From NCBI GenBank assembly GCA_030407505.1, contig JASDDH010000019.1, positions 1 through 64,000 on the forward strand: a stretch of DNA of 64,000 bases, in the 5' to 3' direction. The stretch's first letter is position 1. Every line of letters starts with the position of its first letter. The notes under the pieces are model-generated. The model did not search any database. It saw nothing but the letters and a program-made list of their open reading frames with translations, and had not been told where the DNA came from. The position numbers and the translations under genes were made by a program. Shown piece after piece: positions 32,872 through 41,817 of this stretch. Origin of the DNA: Planococcus sp. APC 4015 (GTDB lineage Bacteria; Actinomycetota; Actinomycetes; Actinomycetales; Microbacteriaceae).

Positions 32872-33911
32872 CGCTCCGCCCCCACGATCAGCTCGGCGGC
32901 GGCATCGGCGAGAGCGATGGCATAGCGCGCGTCCTCGAGGAGCTCGTCGTACTCGACGACCGTCGTTCCGTCCAGGACGTCGGCGAGCGCCCGCCACTCG
33001 GCGAGGTAGCCGTCGTCGGGCGTCGTGGGATAGGTCGTCGTTGTTCCGGATGCGGACCGGACGCTCACCTGCGCACTCCCGACGTGCACGAACGCCGGGG
33101 GAAACGCCACCTCGAGCCGGTCGGTGTCGGTGGTGATGTCCAGGCGCCAGAGGGCATCGGCACCGTCCGGCAGCATGACCGTGGTCATGCGGATCGGGAT
33201 GCCCGACGCGTGGTACCCGAGCGTGTACCCGACCGGCGCGATCGCCCGTGCGAACACGACGTCGTCGATGACAGGTGCGAGGTCGCGCAGCATCGGCAGA
33301 TCGTGCACCGCGAGCCCGGTGATGAGCTGACGCACGACGGATGCCGCGACCTGCGGCACCCGCAGATCGGGAGCCGTCCGGCTCGCAGCCGGCGACGCCG
33401 TGGCACCGAGTTCGGTGACGACGTCGTGATAACGGCCGTTCGGCGGCAGCGCCAGCGTGAGCGCCATCGCCCGCACCCGGTGCCCGCCGGCCAGCAGGTG
33501 GTGCTTGGCCCGCATCCACGCGGGGTCGTACAGGTGGTTGGTGCCGACGAGCAGGGCCGTCCCGGTCGCACGGCAGACGTCGATGACCGCCTCGGCGTCG
33601 ACGACGCTCGTCGCGAGAGGCTTCTCGCACAGGATCGCTCGCTTGCCCGCAGCGACGGCGGCGAGGATCTGATCCGCGTGCTGGGCAGGAGGGCTGCACA
33701 CGGCGACGACCGAGACCCGATCGTCGGCGAGCAGGTCTGCCACGCCGGTCGACCAGCGGGCCCCCACCCGTGCGGCAAGGTCCTGCGCCCGGCCGCTGCC
33801 GCCGTCGGAGACGTGGACCACCTCGAACACACCGTCCATACGAGCCAGGGTCGGCAGGTGCAGCGCGGACACACCCGGCCCCGCGCCGACGATTCCCACA
33901 CCCAGCGACAT
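32868..33911 (-). CDS. Gfo/Idh/MocA-family oxidoreductase
   Basis: The ATG at 33911 (MSLGVGIVGAGPG) is preferred, with GAGAGG upstream; ATGs at 33914 and 33935 are possible. The 347-aa protein has the N-terminal Rossmann loop GVGIVGAGPG and the CEKPLATSVVDAE motif that supplies the conserved Lys of the family. The C-terminal alpha/beta domain follows from about residue 125. Members oxidise sugars or sugar-like hydroxyls with NAD(P), often at C3 or C1. Divergence from the ROK regulator and from the fused C-glycoside-deglycosidase-like gene suggests it makes or reduces the 3-keto sugar in that route. Confidence 0.87.
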   Translation of the reverse strand: MSLGVGIVGAGPGVSALHLPTLARMDGVFEVVHVSDGGSGRAQDLAARVGARWSTGVADLLADDRVSVVAVCSPPAQHADQILAAVAAGKRAILCEKPLATSVVDAEAVIDVCRATGTALLVGTNHLYDPAWMRAKHHLLAGGHRVRAMALTLALPPNGRYHDVVTELGATASPAASRTAPDLRVPQVAASVVRQLITGLAVHDLPMLRDLAPVIDDVVFARAIAPVGYTLGYHASGIPIRMTTVMLPDGADALWRLDITTDTDRLEVAFPPAFVHVGSAQVSVRSASGTTTTYPTTPDDGYLAEWRALADVLDGTTVVEYDELLEDARYAIALADAAAELIVGAER

Positions 33912-34018
33912 CATCGCCCCTCTCTCGATTTGCATGAAGCGTACCTAAGTTATGGGTTTTGTGACTATAGATATCGCGGCGGAGCCCGAAGTCGGACGTA
34001 CTTGTGTGAAAATCGACC
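33912..34018. promoter_or_regulatory. Divergent control region between the Gfo/Idh and ROK genes
   Basis: This 107-bp AT-richer region must hold both promoters. TATAGAT (33965-33971) with a TGAC extension is the best plus-strand -10. On the minus strand CATAAC lies in CATAACTTAGG (33944-33954), a sequence loosely like ACATAAGCG seen at three other promoters in the window. The ROK protein probably binds here, but no clear palindrome can be singled out. Confidence 0.4.
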
Positions 34019-35284
34019 ATGGCCAAGGAGTCCACACTGCGCTTCGGCGCCCAGACCGACGAAGTGACGAGCCTGCTGCGGATCGTGAACATGGTGCGTG
34101 TGGGCGACGCGGCGACGCGGCCCGAGATCGGCCGCGTGACCGGACTCGGTCGCGGCGTCGTCGCCCAGCGCGTCGACCAGGCGATCGAGATGGGCTACCT
34201 CGAGGACGGGGAGTTCGGCCCGTCGTCGGGAGGCAGGGCGCCGCGCACCCTGCGGTTCCGCTCCCACCAGGGCAGGATCATCGTCTGCGCCCTCGGCGCG
34301 CTCCACATCCATGTCGGGGTGGCGCTGCTCGAAGGCGACATCCTCGAGCAGTCGCATCGAGCGTGGGACATCGCGCGCGGCCCAGCCGAGACGCTCGAAA
34401 CGGCACTCGAGATGATCGACGAGGTACTCGCGCTCACCCCGGACGTCCCCGTGTGGGGCGTGTCGGTCGGGATCCCCGGACCCGTGGACTTCGACTCCGG
34501 CCGGCCTGTCGCGCCCCCGATCATGCCCGGCTGGAACGGGTTCGACATCAGGCGCCGCTTCGAGGAGCGCTACGACGCGCCCACGTGGGTCGACAACGAC
34601 GTGAACCTGCTCGCCCTCAACGAGCGCAGCCGCCATCGCGACGAGCACATGGATCTCATCTACTGCAAGGTCGGATCGGGCATCGGAGCCGGACTGCTGT
34701 CTCAGGGCCGCATCCATCGCGGTGCGAACGGCGCCGCCGGCGACATCGGGCACGTCCGCGTCGCCGGATCGACGGCCCTCTGCCGTTGCGGCAAGATCGG
34801 CTGTCTCGAAGCCGTCGCGGGCGGGTGGGCCCTCGTCAGGGATGCCGCCGTGCTGATCGACGACGGCGCGACCGGGATGCTCGCCCAGCGCACCCGCGAC
34901 GGCGAACCCCTCACCCCCGAGGCGATCGCGCGCGCGGCCGAGAACGGCGACGCACTGGCGATCTCGATGGTGCAGGGCTGCGCGCGGGTCATCGGCGAAT
35001 CGATCGCGGCGCTGGTCAACATGTTCAATCCCGGGCGCATCGTCATCGGCGGCGCCGTCGTCGGTGCGGGCGAGGTGTTCCTCGCCGAAGTGCGTCAGCG
35101 CGTCTACGAGCTCTCATTGCCGCTGGCCACGCGCGACCTCACCATCGCACAGTCGGTCAACGACATGCGCGAGCCCCTGCGCGGTGGGGCCGAGATGGTG
35201 CGAGAGCAGCTGTTCGAGGTCACGTTCCCCCGCTGGTTCGCCGAGGGCCGCCCCTCCGTCGCCGCGGAACGCTCCGCATCCTGA
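34019..35284 (+). CDS. ROK-family transcriptional regulator
   Basis: The 421-aa protein has an N-terminal winged helix (about residues 15-70, ATRPEIGRVTGLGRGVVAQR) followed by a ROK sugar-kinase-like domain with the zinc motif C255-x-C257-G-x2-G-C262 and upstream GHVRV histidine. The glycine-rich SGIGAGLL nucleotide region is present. Such proteins usually repress sugar-use genes and release DNA on binding a sugar. No strong ribosome site precedes the ATG, so a leaderless mRNA is possible. It is the first gene of a plus-strand group with the fused deglycosidase-like and ThuA genes and is divergent from the Gfo/Idh gene. Confidence 0.9.
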   Translation: MAKESTLRFGAQTDEVTSLLRIVNMVRVGDAATRPEIGRVTGLGRGVVAQRVDQAIEMGYLEDGEFGPSSGGRAPRTLRFRSHQGRIIVCALGALHIHVGVALLEGDILEQSHRAWDIARGPAETLETALEMIDEVLALTPDVPVWGVSVGIPGPVDFDSGRPVAPPIMPGWNGFDIRRRFEERYDAPTWVDNDVNLLALNERSRHRDEHMDLIYCKVGSGIGAGLLSQGRIHRGANGAAGDIGHVRVAGSTALCRCGKIGCLEAVAGGWALVRDAAVLIDDGATGMLAQRTRDGEPLTPEAIARAAENGDALAISMVQGCARVIGESIAALVNMFNPGRIVIGGAVVGAGEVFLAEVRQRVYELSLPLATRDLTIAQSVNDMREPLRGGAEMVREQLFEVTFPRWFAEGRPSVAAERSAS

Positions 35285-35301
35285 ACTTATTCCTATTTAA
35301 G

Positions 35302-35310
35302 ACATAAGCG
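35302..35310 (+). promoter_or_regulatory. ACATAAGCG motif upstream of the fused deglycosidase-like gene
   Basis: This nonamer lies 54 bp before the start codon, in the only AT-rich stretch of the 79-bp gap after the ROK gene. The identical nonamer occurs at 53117-53125 before the second lipoprotein gene. It may be half of an operator. Confidence 0.35.
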
Positions 35311-35363
35311 TGTAGGTTTTCGTTTCAAGCCCGATTCCCCTGGGCGCGACACGAGGATGTGCC

Positions 35364-36788
35364 ATGACCCTGAAGGCGCTGCGCGACGACGCGCTCGCAT
35401 CGACTCCGACCGGATTCGCCCTGCGACTCGGCCTGCCCTGGATCCGCTCGCTCCCGATCGCCTCCCTCGTCGACCTGAGCATCGAGATCGACGGAGAACG
35501 GGCGCCGTCGTTGACCGTCGACGTCGACGGTCAACGGCTCGACCCCGCGGTCCTCGCGGATCGAGATGAGTGGTGGTTCCTGCAGGACCGCCTCGATGTG
35601 CACGGGGAACGGATGCTGTCGCCCGGTCCGCACACCGTGTCGGTGTCGTTCGATCTCGTCATCCCCTACCTTCAGATCCGGCCCGACTCCGCCCTGACGC
35701 TGCCCTTCCGTCTCGAGCGCATATTGACACCGGATGCCGCACCCGCGCGTACCGCGGCGGCCGCGCGCCCCGAGCCCGAAGCCGCGTCGCCCGCACCCGA
35801 GCTGCCGCACGGCTGGGTGCTGACGGCGAGCGCCTTCAACTGGACCCCCGAGGTGATCCGCGCTGAGCGCGAGGCGACCGACATCGCCGTCGGGATCGTC
35901 GCCGACGGCGTCGCGTCGGTGATCGAGGTCGAGCCGGGCCAGCTCTGGCGCTCGTTCCCCGAGCCCCTCGAGGCCGAGATCGACGATCTGCGTGATGCGC
36001 TCACGGCCGCGGATGGCCGCGTGAGCATCGTGGGAGCCAGCCTGGACGACTGGCGCGGTCGCTCCCACCGGCGGGACCACGCCGAACGGCTCGCCTTCCT
36101 CGTCCCCCAGCTGCACGACGCGAAGCGCCTCGGCGCCACCGGAATCCGACTGCCGATCGGCCAGGCCGGTGAGCAGCTGCTTCGCGACCTCCAGCCGATG
36201 CTCCACGACCTCGATCTCGTGCTGTTCGAGGAGATACAAGGGCGACAGACGCCGGGCAGCGACGAGGCAGGCGCGGCGATCGACACGCTCGTGCGGTTCG
36301 ACGATCCGCACCTGCGGCTGCTCGTCGACGTCAGCATGCTCATGCCCGCGGTGCCCGAGAGCTATCTCGAGAGGCTGACCGCGGGAGGTGTGCCCGACGC
36401 ACTGATCGCACGCCTGCGGAGCGACTGGCGCGACCCCGCCACGGTCGGCGCGATCGTCGACCTGCTGCGCTCCGGTGGGGTGCCGGCGGAGATCCACACG
36501 CTGTACATGGACATGCTGGTGCGGTTCGGGCGCTCGAAGGCTGACGTGCTCGCTGAGATCCTCCCGTTCGTCGGCGCGTTCCACCTCAAGTTCTGGGATC
36601 TCGACGACGCCGACGGCAGGGTGTCGCGGCCGATCCGCGATCTCGGCGCCCTGCTCCGCGACCGCGGCTTCGCGGGCACCCTCACCAGCGAGTGGGGCGG
36701 GCACGAGTGGCTGGACGAAGATCCCACCGACATGACCCGAGACCACCTCGCGCTCGCACGGCGGGCACTGACGGGAGAAACCCGATGA
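35364..36788 (+). CDS. Single-chain fusion of C-glycoside deglycosidase-like beta (DUF6379) and alpha (TIM barrel) modules
   Basis: The 474-aa protein has an N-terminal DUF6379-like beta domain (residues 1-118; LGLPWIRSLPIASLVDLSIEI in two parts, VIPYLQIRPD), an Ala/Pro-rich linker (124-148), and a sugar-phosphate-isomerase-like TIM barrel (150-474). The four metal-ligand positions of the alpha module are present: Glu290 (LFEEIQG), Asp322 (LLVDVS), His407 (AFHLKFWD) and Glu443 (TSEWGGHE). In known C-glycoside deglycosidases alpha and beta are separate subunits that cleave the C-C bond of 3-keto-C-glycosides, so the fusion is unusual. GAGGA ribosome site; the stop overlaps ThuA (ATGA). Confidence 0.75.
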   Translation: MTLKALRDDALASTPTGFALRLGLPWIRSLPIASLVDLSIEIDGERAPSLTVDVDGQRLDPAVLADRDEWWFLQDRLDVHGERMLSPGPHTVSVSFDLVIPYLQIRPDSALTLPFRLERILTPDAAPARTAAAARPEPEAASPAPELPHGWVLTASAFNWTPEVIRAEREATDIAVGIVADGVASVIEVEPGQLWRSFPEPLEAEIDDLRDALTAADGRVSIVGASLDDWRGRSHRRDHAERLAFLVPQLHDAKRLGATGIRLPIGQAGEQLLRDLQPMLHDLDLVLFEEIQGRQTPGSDEAGAAIDTLVRFDDPHLRLLVDVSMLMPAVPESYLERLTAGGVPDALIARLRSDWRDPATVGAIVDLLRSGGVPAEIHTLYMDMLVRFGRSKADVLAEILPFVGAFHLKFWDLDDADGRVSRPIRDLGALLRDRGFAGTLTSEWGGHEWLDEDPTDMTRDHLALARRALTGETR

Positions 36789-37657
36789 CCGACACAATCA
36801 ACGTCCTGATCCTCTCCGGACACATGACGATCGAGCACGACAACGAGCACCGCAGCTTCCGCCAGCACAACCACTGGCTGACGACACTGCTCGAAGACAC
36901 CGGGCGCTTCCGCGTGCGGGTGGTCGAGGACCCCCGCGGGCTCGGCGCCGAGATCATCGACAAGTACGACGTCGTCATCGTCGTCTTCGAGGGCCGTGAC
37001 GGGTACTTCGACAAGGCGGTGGGGTTCGGGGCCGAGACGGATGCCGCACTCCTGCGCTTCGTGCACGACGACGGCAAGGGCATCGTGTGGTTCCACGGCT
37101 CGGCCGCTCAGGAGGACTCGTGGGGGTATCCCGAGGAGTACAACGTCATGCGCGGCGCCAAGCTGAGCGCCTACGAGACCGGGCTCCGCCCTCGACCGTG
37201 GGGCGAGGCGCTGCTGAAGACGACCGAGCCGCGGCATCCGATCACAGAAGGAATCAACGCCACGTGGACCGTCACCGGCGACGACATCCTCACCGGGGTG
37301 CAGCTGTACGAGGGCGCGCAGGTGCTCCTCACGACGCTCGACGACCTCGAGGCCTACGAGAACGCGCCGGTGTGGCCGATGTCGCACTACCCCGTCGTGA
37401 TCCCCGAGGGCGGCATCGCGGCTCTGAACGGGATGAACACCGATCAGCCGATCGCATGGATCAATGAATACGGCGCCGGTCGGTCGTTCACGATCACGAT
37501 CGGGCATGACATCGACACCTTCCGGCGCATCGAGTTCATCCGCATGTTCCCACGCGGCGTCGAGTGGGCAGCCACGGGTGAGATCGCCCTGACCGGGCCC
37601 GACCGTCGCGGCGAGCGTCGGTTCCTGCCCTGGCCGTACTACAACCACGAGGGCTGA
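36785..37657 (+). CDS. ThuA domain-containing protein
   Basis: The 290-aa protein has the ThuA fold, a glutamine-amidotransferase-like domain found in trehalose utilisation and 3-keto-sugar clusters: INVLILSGHMTIEHDNEH, GIVWFHGSAAQED, ITIGHDIDTFRR, RMFPRGVEWA. ThuA-type proteins with ThuB act on 3-keto-disaccharides in Rhizobium. Translational coupling to the fused deglycosidase-like gene suggests it acts on the released 3-keto sugar. No signal peptide. A possible terminator follows. Confidence 0.86.
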   Translation: MTDTINVLILSGHMTIEHDNEHRSFRQHNHWLTTLLEDTGRFRVRVVEDPRGLGAEIIDKYDVVIVVFEGRDGYFDKAVGFGAETDAALLRFVHDDGKGIVWFHGSAAQEDSWGYPEEYNVMRGAKLSAYETGLRPRPWGEALLKTTEPRHPITEGINATWTVTGDDILTGVQLYEGAQVLLTTLDDLEAYENAPVWPMSHYPVVIPEGGIAALNGMNTDQPIAWINEYGAGRSFTITIGHDIDTFRRIEFIRMFPRGVEWAATGEIALTGPDRRGERRFLPWPYYNHEG

Positions 37658-37670
37658 CGCGGGCGCGCCC

Positions 37671-37697
37671 GCAACGCACACGGGCCGCCCCCGTTGC
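37671..37697 (+). terminator. Possible terminator after the ThuA gene
   Basis: GCAACG (37671-37676) and CGTTGC (37692-37697) form a stem around a GC-rich 15-base loop, followed by a short T run (GGTTTTC). A perfect palindrome CGGGCGCGCCCG precedes it. Terminator strength is uncertain. Confidence 0.4.
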
Positions 37698-37768
37698 GCG
37701 ACGGTTTTCATCTCTGACCCGAGAGAAAACCGGCGGTCGATGTCGGAGGCCCTCGGCACAATGGAGGC

Positions 37769-39085
37769 ATGAGCACCCCCTCCGTCACCGCCGCAGAGCG
37801 GGCTTCGACGCGGATGGCGCAGCTGCTGCCCCGGCTCGTCGAAACCCGGCGCACGATCTCGCGGCTGCAGACTGAAGAGGCCGAGCTGCTCGCCGCAGCG
37901 CAGGCGATCGCCGAGGAATGGGCGACGGATGCCGAGCTCGGCGCGACGAGCACGGCAGAGTTTCCGCACCGGTCGGTCGCGGCTGAGATCGCGGTCGCGT
38001 GGCGAGTGAGCGACCGCACGGTGCAGCGCCAGCTGAACGACGCGGCGGCGCTCGTCAACGAGTTTCCCGAGACGCACGCAGCACTGGCATCGGGCGCGAT
38101 CACGGCGGCACACGCCCGCGTCATCGTCACGGTTGGGGGGATCATCGACCGCGCCGAGTCGAGGGCCGAGTTCGAAGCATCCGTGCTCGATTACGCGCAG
38201 TCCGAGTCCGCCGCTCGGCTGGCGCCGCTTGCCAAGCGGCGCGCGGAGTGGTTCGCCGATGTCACCATCGACGACCGCCACCGGATCGCGCGCAGCGGTC
38301 GCCGCGTGTGGGTCGACACCCTCGACGACGGAATGGGCGAGCTGCACCTGGTCGGCCCCGCCATCCTCGTCCATGCGGCGCACGATCGCCTCACCCGACT
38401 GGCACGCGCCGCGAAGGAGCAGCATGCGGCGGATGCCGTACCCGCCGCGGAAGACACCACGAACGACGACACACGCACGATCGATCAGCTGCGCACAGAC
38501 ATCCTGCTCGACCTCCTCCTCGCGGGCGAGCCTGCCGCGCATGACACCGGCCTCGGAGCGATCCATGCTTCAGTGAGCATCACCGTCCCGGTTCTCGCCC
38601 TGATCGACGACACCGTCCGTGACCCGTTCGAGGCGATCATGCTCGACCACACGGCACCGATCGACCTCGACACGGCCCGCCTGCTGACCGCGAACGCGCC
38701 GGGGTGGGACCGCATCCTCACGCACCCGATCACGGGAGCGGTCGTGGCCGTCGACCGGTACAGACCGAGCGAAGAGATGCGCCGACACCTCCGTGTGCGA
38801 GACCAGCACTGTCGATTCCCCGGGTGTCGTATGCCCACCCGACGGTGCGATGCCGACCATACGATCGACTTCGCCCTCGGCGGCGAGACGACGATCGACA
38901 ATCTGGCGAACCTGTGCAGACGACACCACACTCTGAAGCATCAGACGGCCTGGACCGTGAGGCAGCGTCTCGGCGGGATCCTCGAATGGACCAGTCCGAG
39001 CGGCGCCGTCTACAACGACCGCCCCGTCAGCTCCGTCGCGTTCGCCCCCGATCCGGAGTGCGAGTACGCCTCAGCCCCGTTCTGA
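37769..39085 (+). CDS. DUF222 / HNH endonuclease signature protein
   Basis: The 438-aa protein has an N-terminal DUF222 domain (about residues 20-330; AEIAVAWRVSDRTVQRQL and HARVIVTVGG) and a C-terminal HNH motif (CRFPGC..PTRRCDADHTIDF and LCRRHHTLKHQ, residues about 350-395). Such proteins are widespread and multicopy in Microbacteriaceae and other actinobacteria, sometimes spreading as selfish elements, but their role is unclear. It sits alone between two sugar clusters, with a GGAGG site, unrelated to its neighbours. Its stop lies 113 bp before the convergent isomerase-like gene, an interval in which I see no gene. Confidence 0.9.
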   Translation: MSTPSVTAAERASTRMAQLLPRLVETRRTISRLQTEEAELLAAAQAIAEEWATDAELGATSTAEFPHRSVAAEIAVAWRVSDRTVQRQLNDAAALVNEFPETHAALASGAITAAHARVIVTVGGIIDRAESRAEFEASVLDYAQSESAARLAPLAKRRAEWFADVTIDDRHRIARSGRRVWVDTLDDGMGELHLVGPAILVHAAHDRLTRLARAAKEQHAADAVPAAEDTTNDDTRTIDQLRTDILLDLLLAGEPAAHDTGLGAIHASVSITVPVLALIDDTVRDPFEAIMLDHTAPIDLDTARLLTANAPGWDRILTHPITGAVVAVDRYRPSEEMRRHLRVRDQHCRFPGCRMPTRRCDADHTIDFALGGETTIDNLANLCRRHHTLKHQTAWTVRQRLGGILEWTSPSGAVYNDRPVSSVAFAPDPECEYASAPF

Positions 39086-39198
39086 GCACGCTCCCGAGCT
39101 CGGGCGCGCCATCCGTCCGGCGGCCGGCTCGACGATCGCCCGCTCGGTGATTCCTGCGGCACCCGGAACCCCGATGGCGATCTCGTCGCTCATCGCGG

Positions 39199-40200
39199 CT
39201 AATTCGCCGAGAAGGCGGCGTCGAAAGCTGCGGCGGGCGGCGTGATCTCGGCGAGCCGACGCACGAACGCCAGCGCCTCGGGGGCGCCGACGAGCCTGTC
39301 CATGCCGGCGTCCTCCCACTCGACACTGGTCGGCCCCTCGTAGCCGATCGAGTTGAGTGCGCGGAACAACGGCTCCCACCGCACGGCCCCGTGGCCGGTC
39401 GAGACGAACGTCCACCCCCGTCGGGGATCGGCCCACGGGCGGTGCGACCCGAGCACGCCGTTGCGGCCGTCGAGGTTGGTGATCGACTCCTTGACGTGCA
39501 CGTGGAAGATGTGGTCGGCGAAATCCAGCACGAATGCCACGTAGTCCAGCTGCTGCCAGACGAAGTGCGAAGGGTCGAAGTTGAATCCGAAGCTCTTCCG
39601 GTGACCGATCGCGGCGAGGGTGTCCTTCGCCGTCCAGTAGTCGTAGGCGATCTCGGACGGATGCACCTCGAGCGCGAAGCGCACGCCGACCTCTTCGCAC
39701 ACGTCGAGGATGGGGTTCCAGCGATCGGCGAAGTCCTGGTAGCCCGCAGCGATCCATTCGTCGGATGCCGGTGGGAACATCGCGACGGCCTTCCAGATCG
39801 AGGATCCGGTGAAGCCGTTGACGGTCGTCACGCCCAGCTTCGCGGCGAAGCGGGCGGTGTCCTTGAGGTCTTCAGCCGCGCGCTGCCGCACTCCTTCGGG
39901 ATCGCCGTCGCCCCAGACGCGATCCGAGAGGATGTCGCGGTGGCGCTGATCGATCGGATCGTCGCACACGGCCTGCCCGGTCAGGTGGTTCGAGATCGCG
40001 TAGACCTTCAGTCCGTTGCGATCCAGGATGTCGAGCCGGCTCCGGACGTACTCCTCGTCGTCCCAGCGCGAGACGTCGATGTGATCGCCCCAGCAGGCGA
40101 TCTCGAGGCCGTCGTAGCCCCACTCGCCGGCGAGACGGGCCACCTCCTCGAACGGCAGGTCGGCCCACTGGCCGGTGAACAGGGTGATCGGACGCGTCAT
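39199..40200 (-). CDS. Sugar phosphate isomerase/epimerase family protein (TIM barrel)
   Basis: The 333-aa protein is a xylose-isomerase-like TIM barrel with the metal ligands Glu178 (ALEVHPSE), Asp209 (FNFDPSH), His235 (HVHVKES) and Glu294 (SVEWED). The family covers epimerases, isomerases, dehydratases and hydro-lyases of keto sugars. It ends the operon and follows the Gfo/Idh gene by nine bases. Pairs of Gfo/Idh and this family are typical of 3-keto-sugar routes, so a role on the 3-keto product of deglycosylation is likely. The enzyme is separate in sequence from the four alpha-type modules. Confidence 0.85.
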   Translation of the reverse strand: MTRPITLFTGQWADLPFEEVARLAGEWGYDGLEIACWGDHIDVSRWDDEEYVRSRLDILDRNGLKVYAISNHLTGQAVCDDPIDQRHRDILSDRVWGDGDPEGVRQRAAEDLKDTARFAAKLGVTTVNGFTGSSIWKAVAMFPPASDEWIAAGYQDFADRWNPILDVCEEVGVRFALEVHPSEIAYDYWTAKDTLAAIGHRKSFGFNFDPSHFVWQQLDYVAFVLDFADHIFHVHVKESITNLDGRNGVLGSHRPWADPRRGWTFVSTGHGAVRWEPLFRALNSIGYEGPTSVEWEDAGMDRLVGAPEALAFVRRLAEITPPAAAFDAAFSAN

Positions 40201-40209
40201 CGCTTCTCC

Positions 40210-41391
40210 TCAATCGGTGAGCTGCGGGTCCGCATCCACGCGGACCCAGGCGGACTGCTTCTCGGCGGAACGCTCGACGGCATCGAGCACCCGCTGCACC
40301 GAGAGCCCCTCGGCGAAGCTCGGGTGCGGGTCGGAGCCGCCGGTGATCGCCGTCACCAGATCGACGACCTGATGACTGAAGCCATGCTCGTATCCGAGCA
40401 TGTGACCCGCGGGCCACCACGCAGCGACATACGGATGCCGCGACTCGGTGACCAGGATCTTCGTGAAGCCCTGCCGATCGTCCTCTGCGGTGCGATCATA
40501 GAACTGCAGGCTGTTCAGGTCTTCGAGGTCGAAAGCCAGGGCCCCCTTATCGCCCGACACCTCGATGGTGAGGGCGTTCTTGCGACCGGTGGCGAAGCGT
40601 GTGGCTTCGAACGACACGAGTGTTCCGCCGTCGAGGCGGCCGGTGAAGATCGCGACGTCGTCGACGGTGACCTCCCCGAATCCCTCGGCCGCGGTTCCCG
40701 ACAGTCCCGAGCCCTCGCCCTGCAGGGGTCGCTCCTTCACGATCGTCTCGACCGTTCCCGAAATGGCGACGACGGACTGCCCGGTCACGAACTGGGTCAT
40801 GTCGATGATGTGCGCGCCGATGTCGCCCAGCGCACCCGAACCCGCGTGCTCCTTCTGCAGCCGCCACGCCAGCGGCATGGCGGGGTCCACGAGCCAGTCC
40901 TGCCGGTACGCGGCGCGCACCTGCTGAACTGTTCCCACCACGCCCTCGGCGATGAGGTCTCGCAGGAACGTCACGGCGGGGACTCTGCGGTACGTGAACC
41001 CCACCATCGAGCGCACCCCGCGCGCTGCGGCGCGAGCCGCGGCATCCGCCATCGCCTCTGCTTCGGCGACACTGTTGGCGAGCGGCTTCTCGACGAGCAC
41101 GTGCTTGCCGGCCTCGAGCGCGGCGATCGCGATCTGGGCGTGCGAGTCGCCGGGCGTGACGATGTCGACGATGTCGATGTCGTCGCGCGCGATGACCTCA
41201 CGCCAGTCGGTCGCGGATTCCGCCCAGCCCCACCTCTCGCCCGCTGCCGCGACGGCATCCGCGTTGCGGCCGACGATCACCGCCATCTCGACCTCGTCGG
41301 GCAGGTCGAACATGCGCGGCGCCTGTCGCCATCCCACCGAGTGGGTGGCGCCCATGAAGCCGTAGCCGATCATGGCCACCCGGAGCGTCAT
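40210..41391 (-). CDS. Gfo/Idh/MocA-family oxidoreductase
   Basis: The 393-aa protein has the Rossmann loop AMIGYGFMGATHS and the VEKPLANSVAEAE motif with the family's catalytic-region Lys. A C-terminal domain of about 260 residues includes GDIGAHIIDMTQF. It likely oxidises or reduces the C3 position of a sugar with NAD(P). Its start overlaps the beta-subunit stop (ATGA), placing it in the operon beta-alpha-alpha-beta-oxidoreductase-isomerase. It could reduce the 3-keto sugar freed by the deglycosidases back to hexose, or oxidise glycosides in parallel with the GMC enzyme. Confidence 0.87.
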   Translation of the reverse strand: MTLRVAMIGYGFMGATHSVGWRQAPRMFDLPDEVEMAVIVGRNADAVAAAGERWGWAESATDWREVIARDDIDIVDIVTPGDSHAQIAIAALEAGKHVLVEKPLANSVAEAEAMADAAARAAARGVRSMVGFTYRRVPAVTFLRDLIAEGVVGTVQQVRAAYRQDWLVDPAMPLAWRLQKEHAGSGALGDIGAHIIDMTQFVTGQSVVAISGTVETIVKERPLQGEGSGLSGTAAEGFGEVTVDDVAIFTGRLDGGTLVSFEATRFATGRKNALTIEVSGDKGALAFDLEDLNSLQFYDRTAEDDRQGFTKILVTESRHPYVAAWWPAGHMLGYEHGFSHQVVDLVTAITGGSDPHPSFAEGLSVQRVLDAVERSAEKQSAWVRVDADPQLTD

Positions 41392-41804
41392 GCCAGCACG
41401 ACCTCGCGCTCCACGGGAACCCGGTTGGTGACGTAGCGGCCGGGGCCGCCGTCGACGCCGGGCATGATCTGCATGTAGAGCAGACGCATCGTCAGGACGA
41501 CCTCGACCGTGATCTTCTCACCCGCCGCCGGCGGGTCATCGAGCCTGATCAGCACGTTCGGCCGCTCTGCGACGAACCAGAGGGTCTCGGACTGCTCCGG
41601 CAGTTCGGCGATCGTGTACTCGCGACCTTCGAGCTCGAAACGCAGGTCTTCGGCCGGGATCGCCACGCCGTCGACGGTCGCCGCCACGCCGTCGACCGCC
41701 GACAGCCAGAGGCTGCGGTACCACGGGAGCTGGACCGAGACGGCGAGGCCGTCGGCGGTGCGACGGACGTCCTTCTCGGCGAAGAGGGAGTTGTGAGTGG
41801 CCAT
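41388..41804 (-). CDS. C-glycoside deglycosidase beta-subunit-like protein (DUF6379)
   Basis: The 138-aa protein is the small beta-sandwich partner of C-glycoside deglycosidases. It has the motif RRTADGLAVSVQLPWYRSLWL shared in part with the N-terminal modules of the fused genes, LPEQSETLWFV, and LRLLYMQIMPG. The start at 41804 has an AAGGAG site 6 bp upstream. It is 13 bases after the alpha gene at 41818-42861 and overlaps the Gfo/Idh start, so that alpha gene is its probable partner. The beta subunit is needed for the active heteromer in studied systems. Confidence 0.8.
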   Translation of the reverse strand: MATHNSLFAEKDVRRTADGLAVSVQLPWYRSLWLSAVDGVAATVDGVAIPAEDLRFELEGREYTIAELPEQSETLWFVAERPNVLIRLDDPPAAGEKITVEVVLTMRLLYMQIMPGVDGGPGRYVTNRVPVEREVVLA

Positions 41805-41817
41805 GAATGGCTCCTTT

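Noticed and set aside
36362-38566. Minus-strand open frame of about 730 codons
   Set aside because: It is antisense to the fused deglycosidase, ThuA and DUF222 genes, all of which have conserved motifs. No start signal or domain was seen.
39071-39193. Possible 40-codon minus-strand gene after the isomerase gene
   Set aside because: It overlaps the 3' end of the DUF222 gene, has a weak ribosome site and no similarity that I recognise; at most a decayed remnant.
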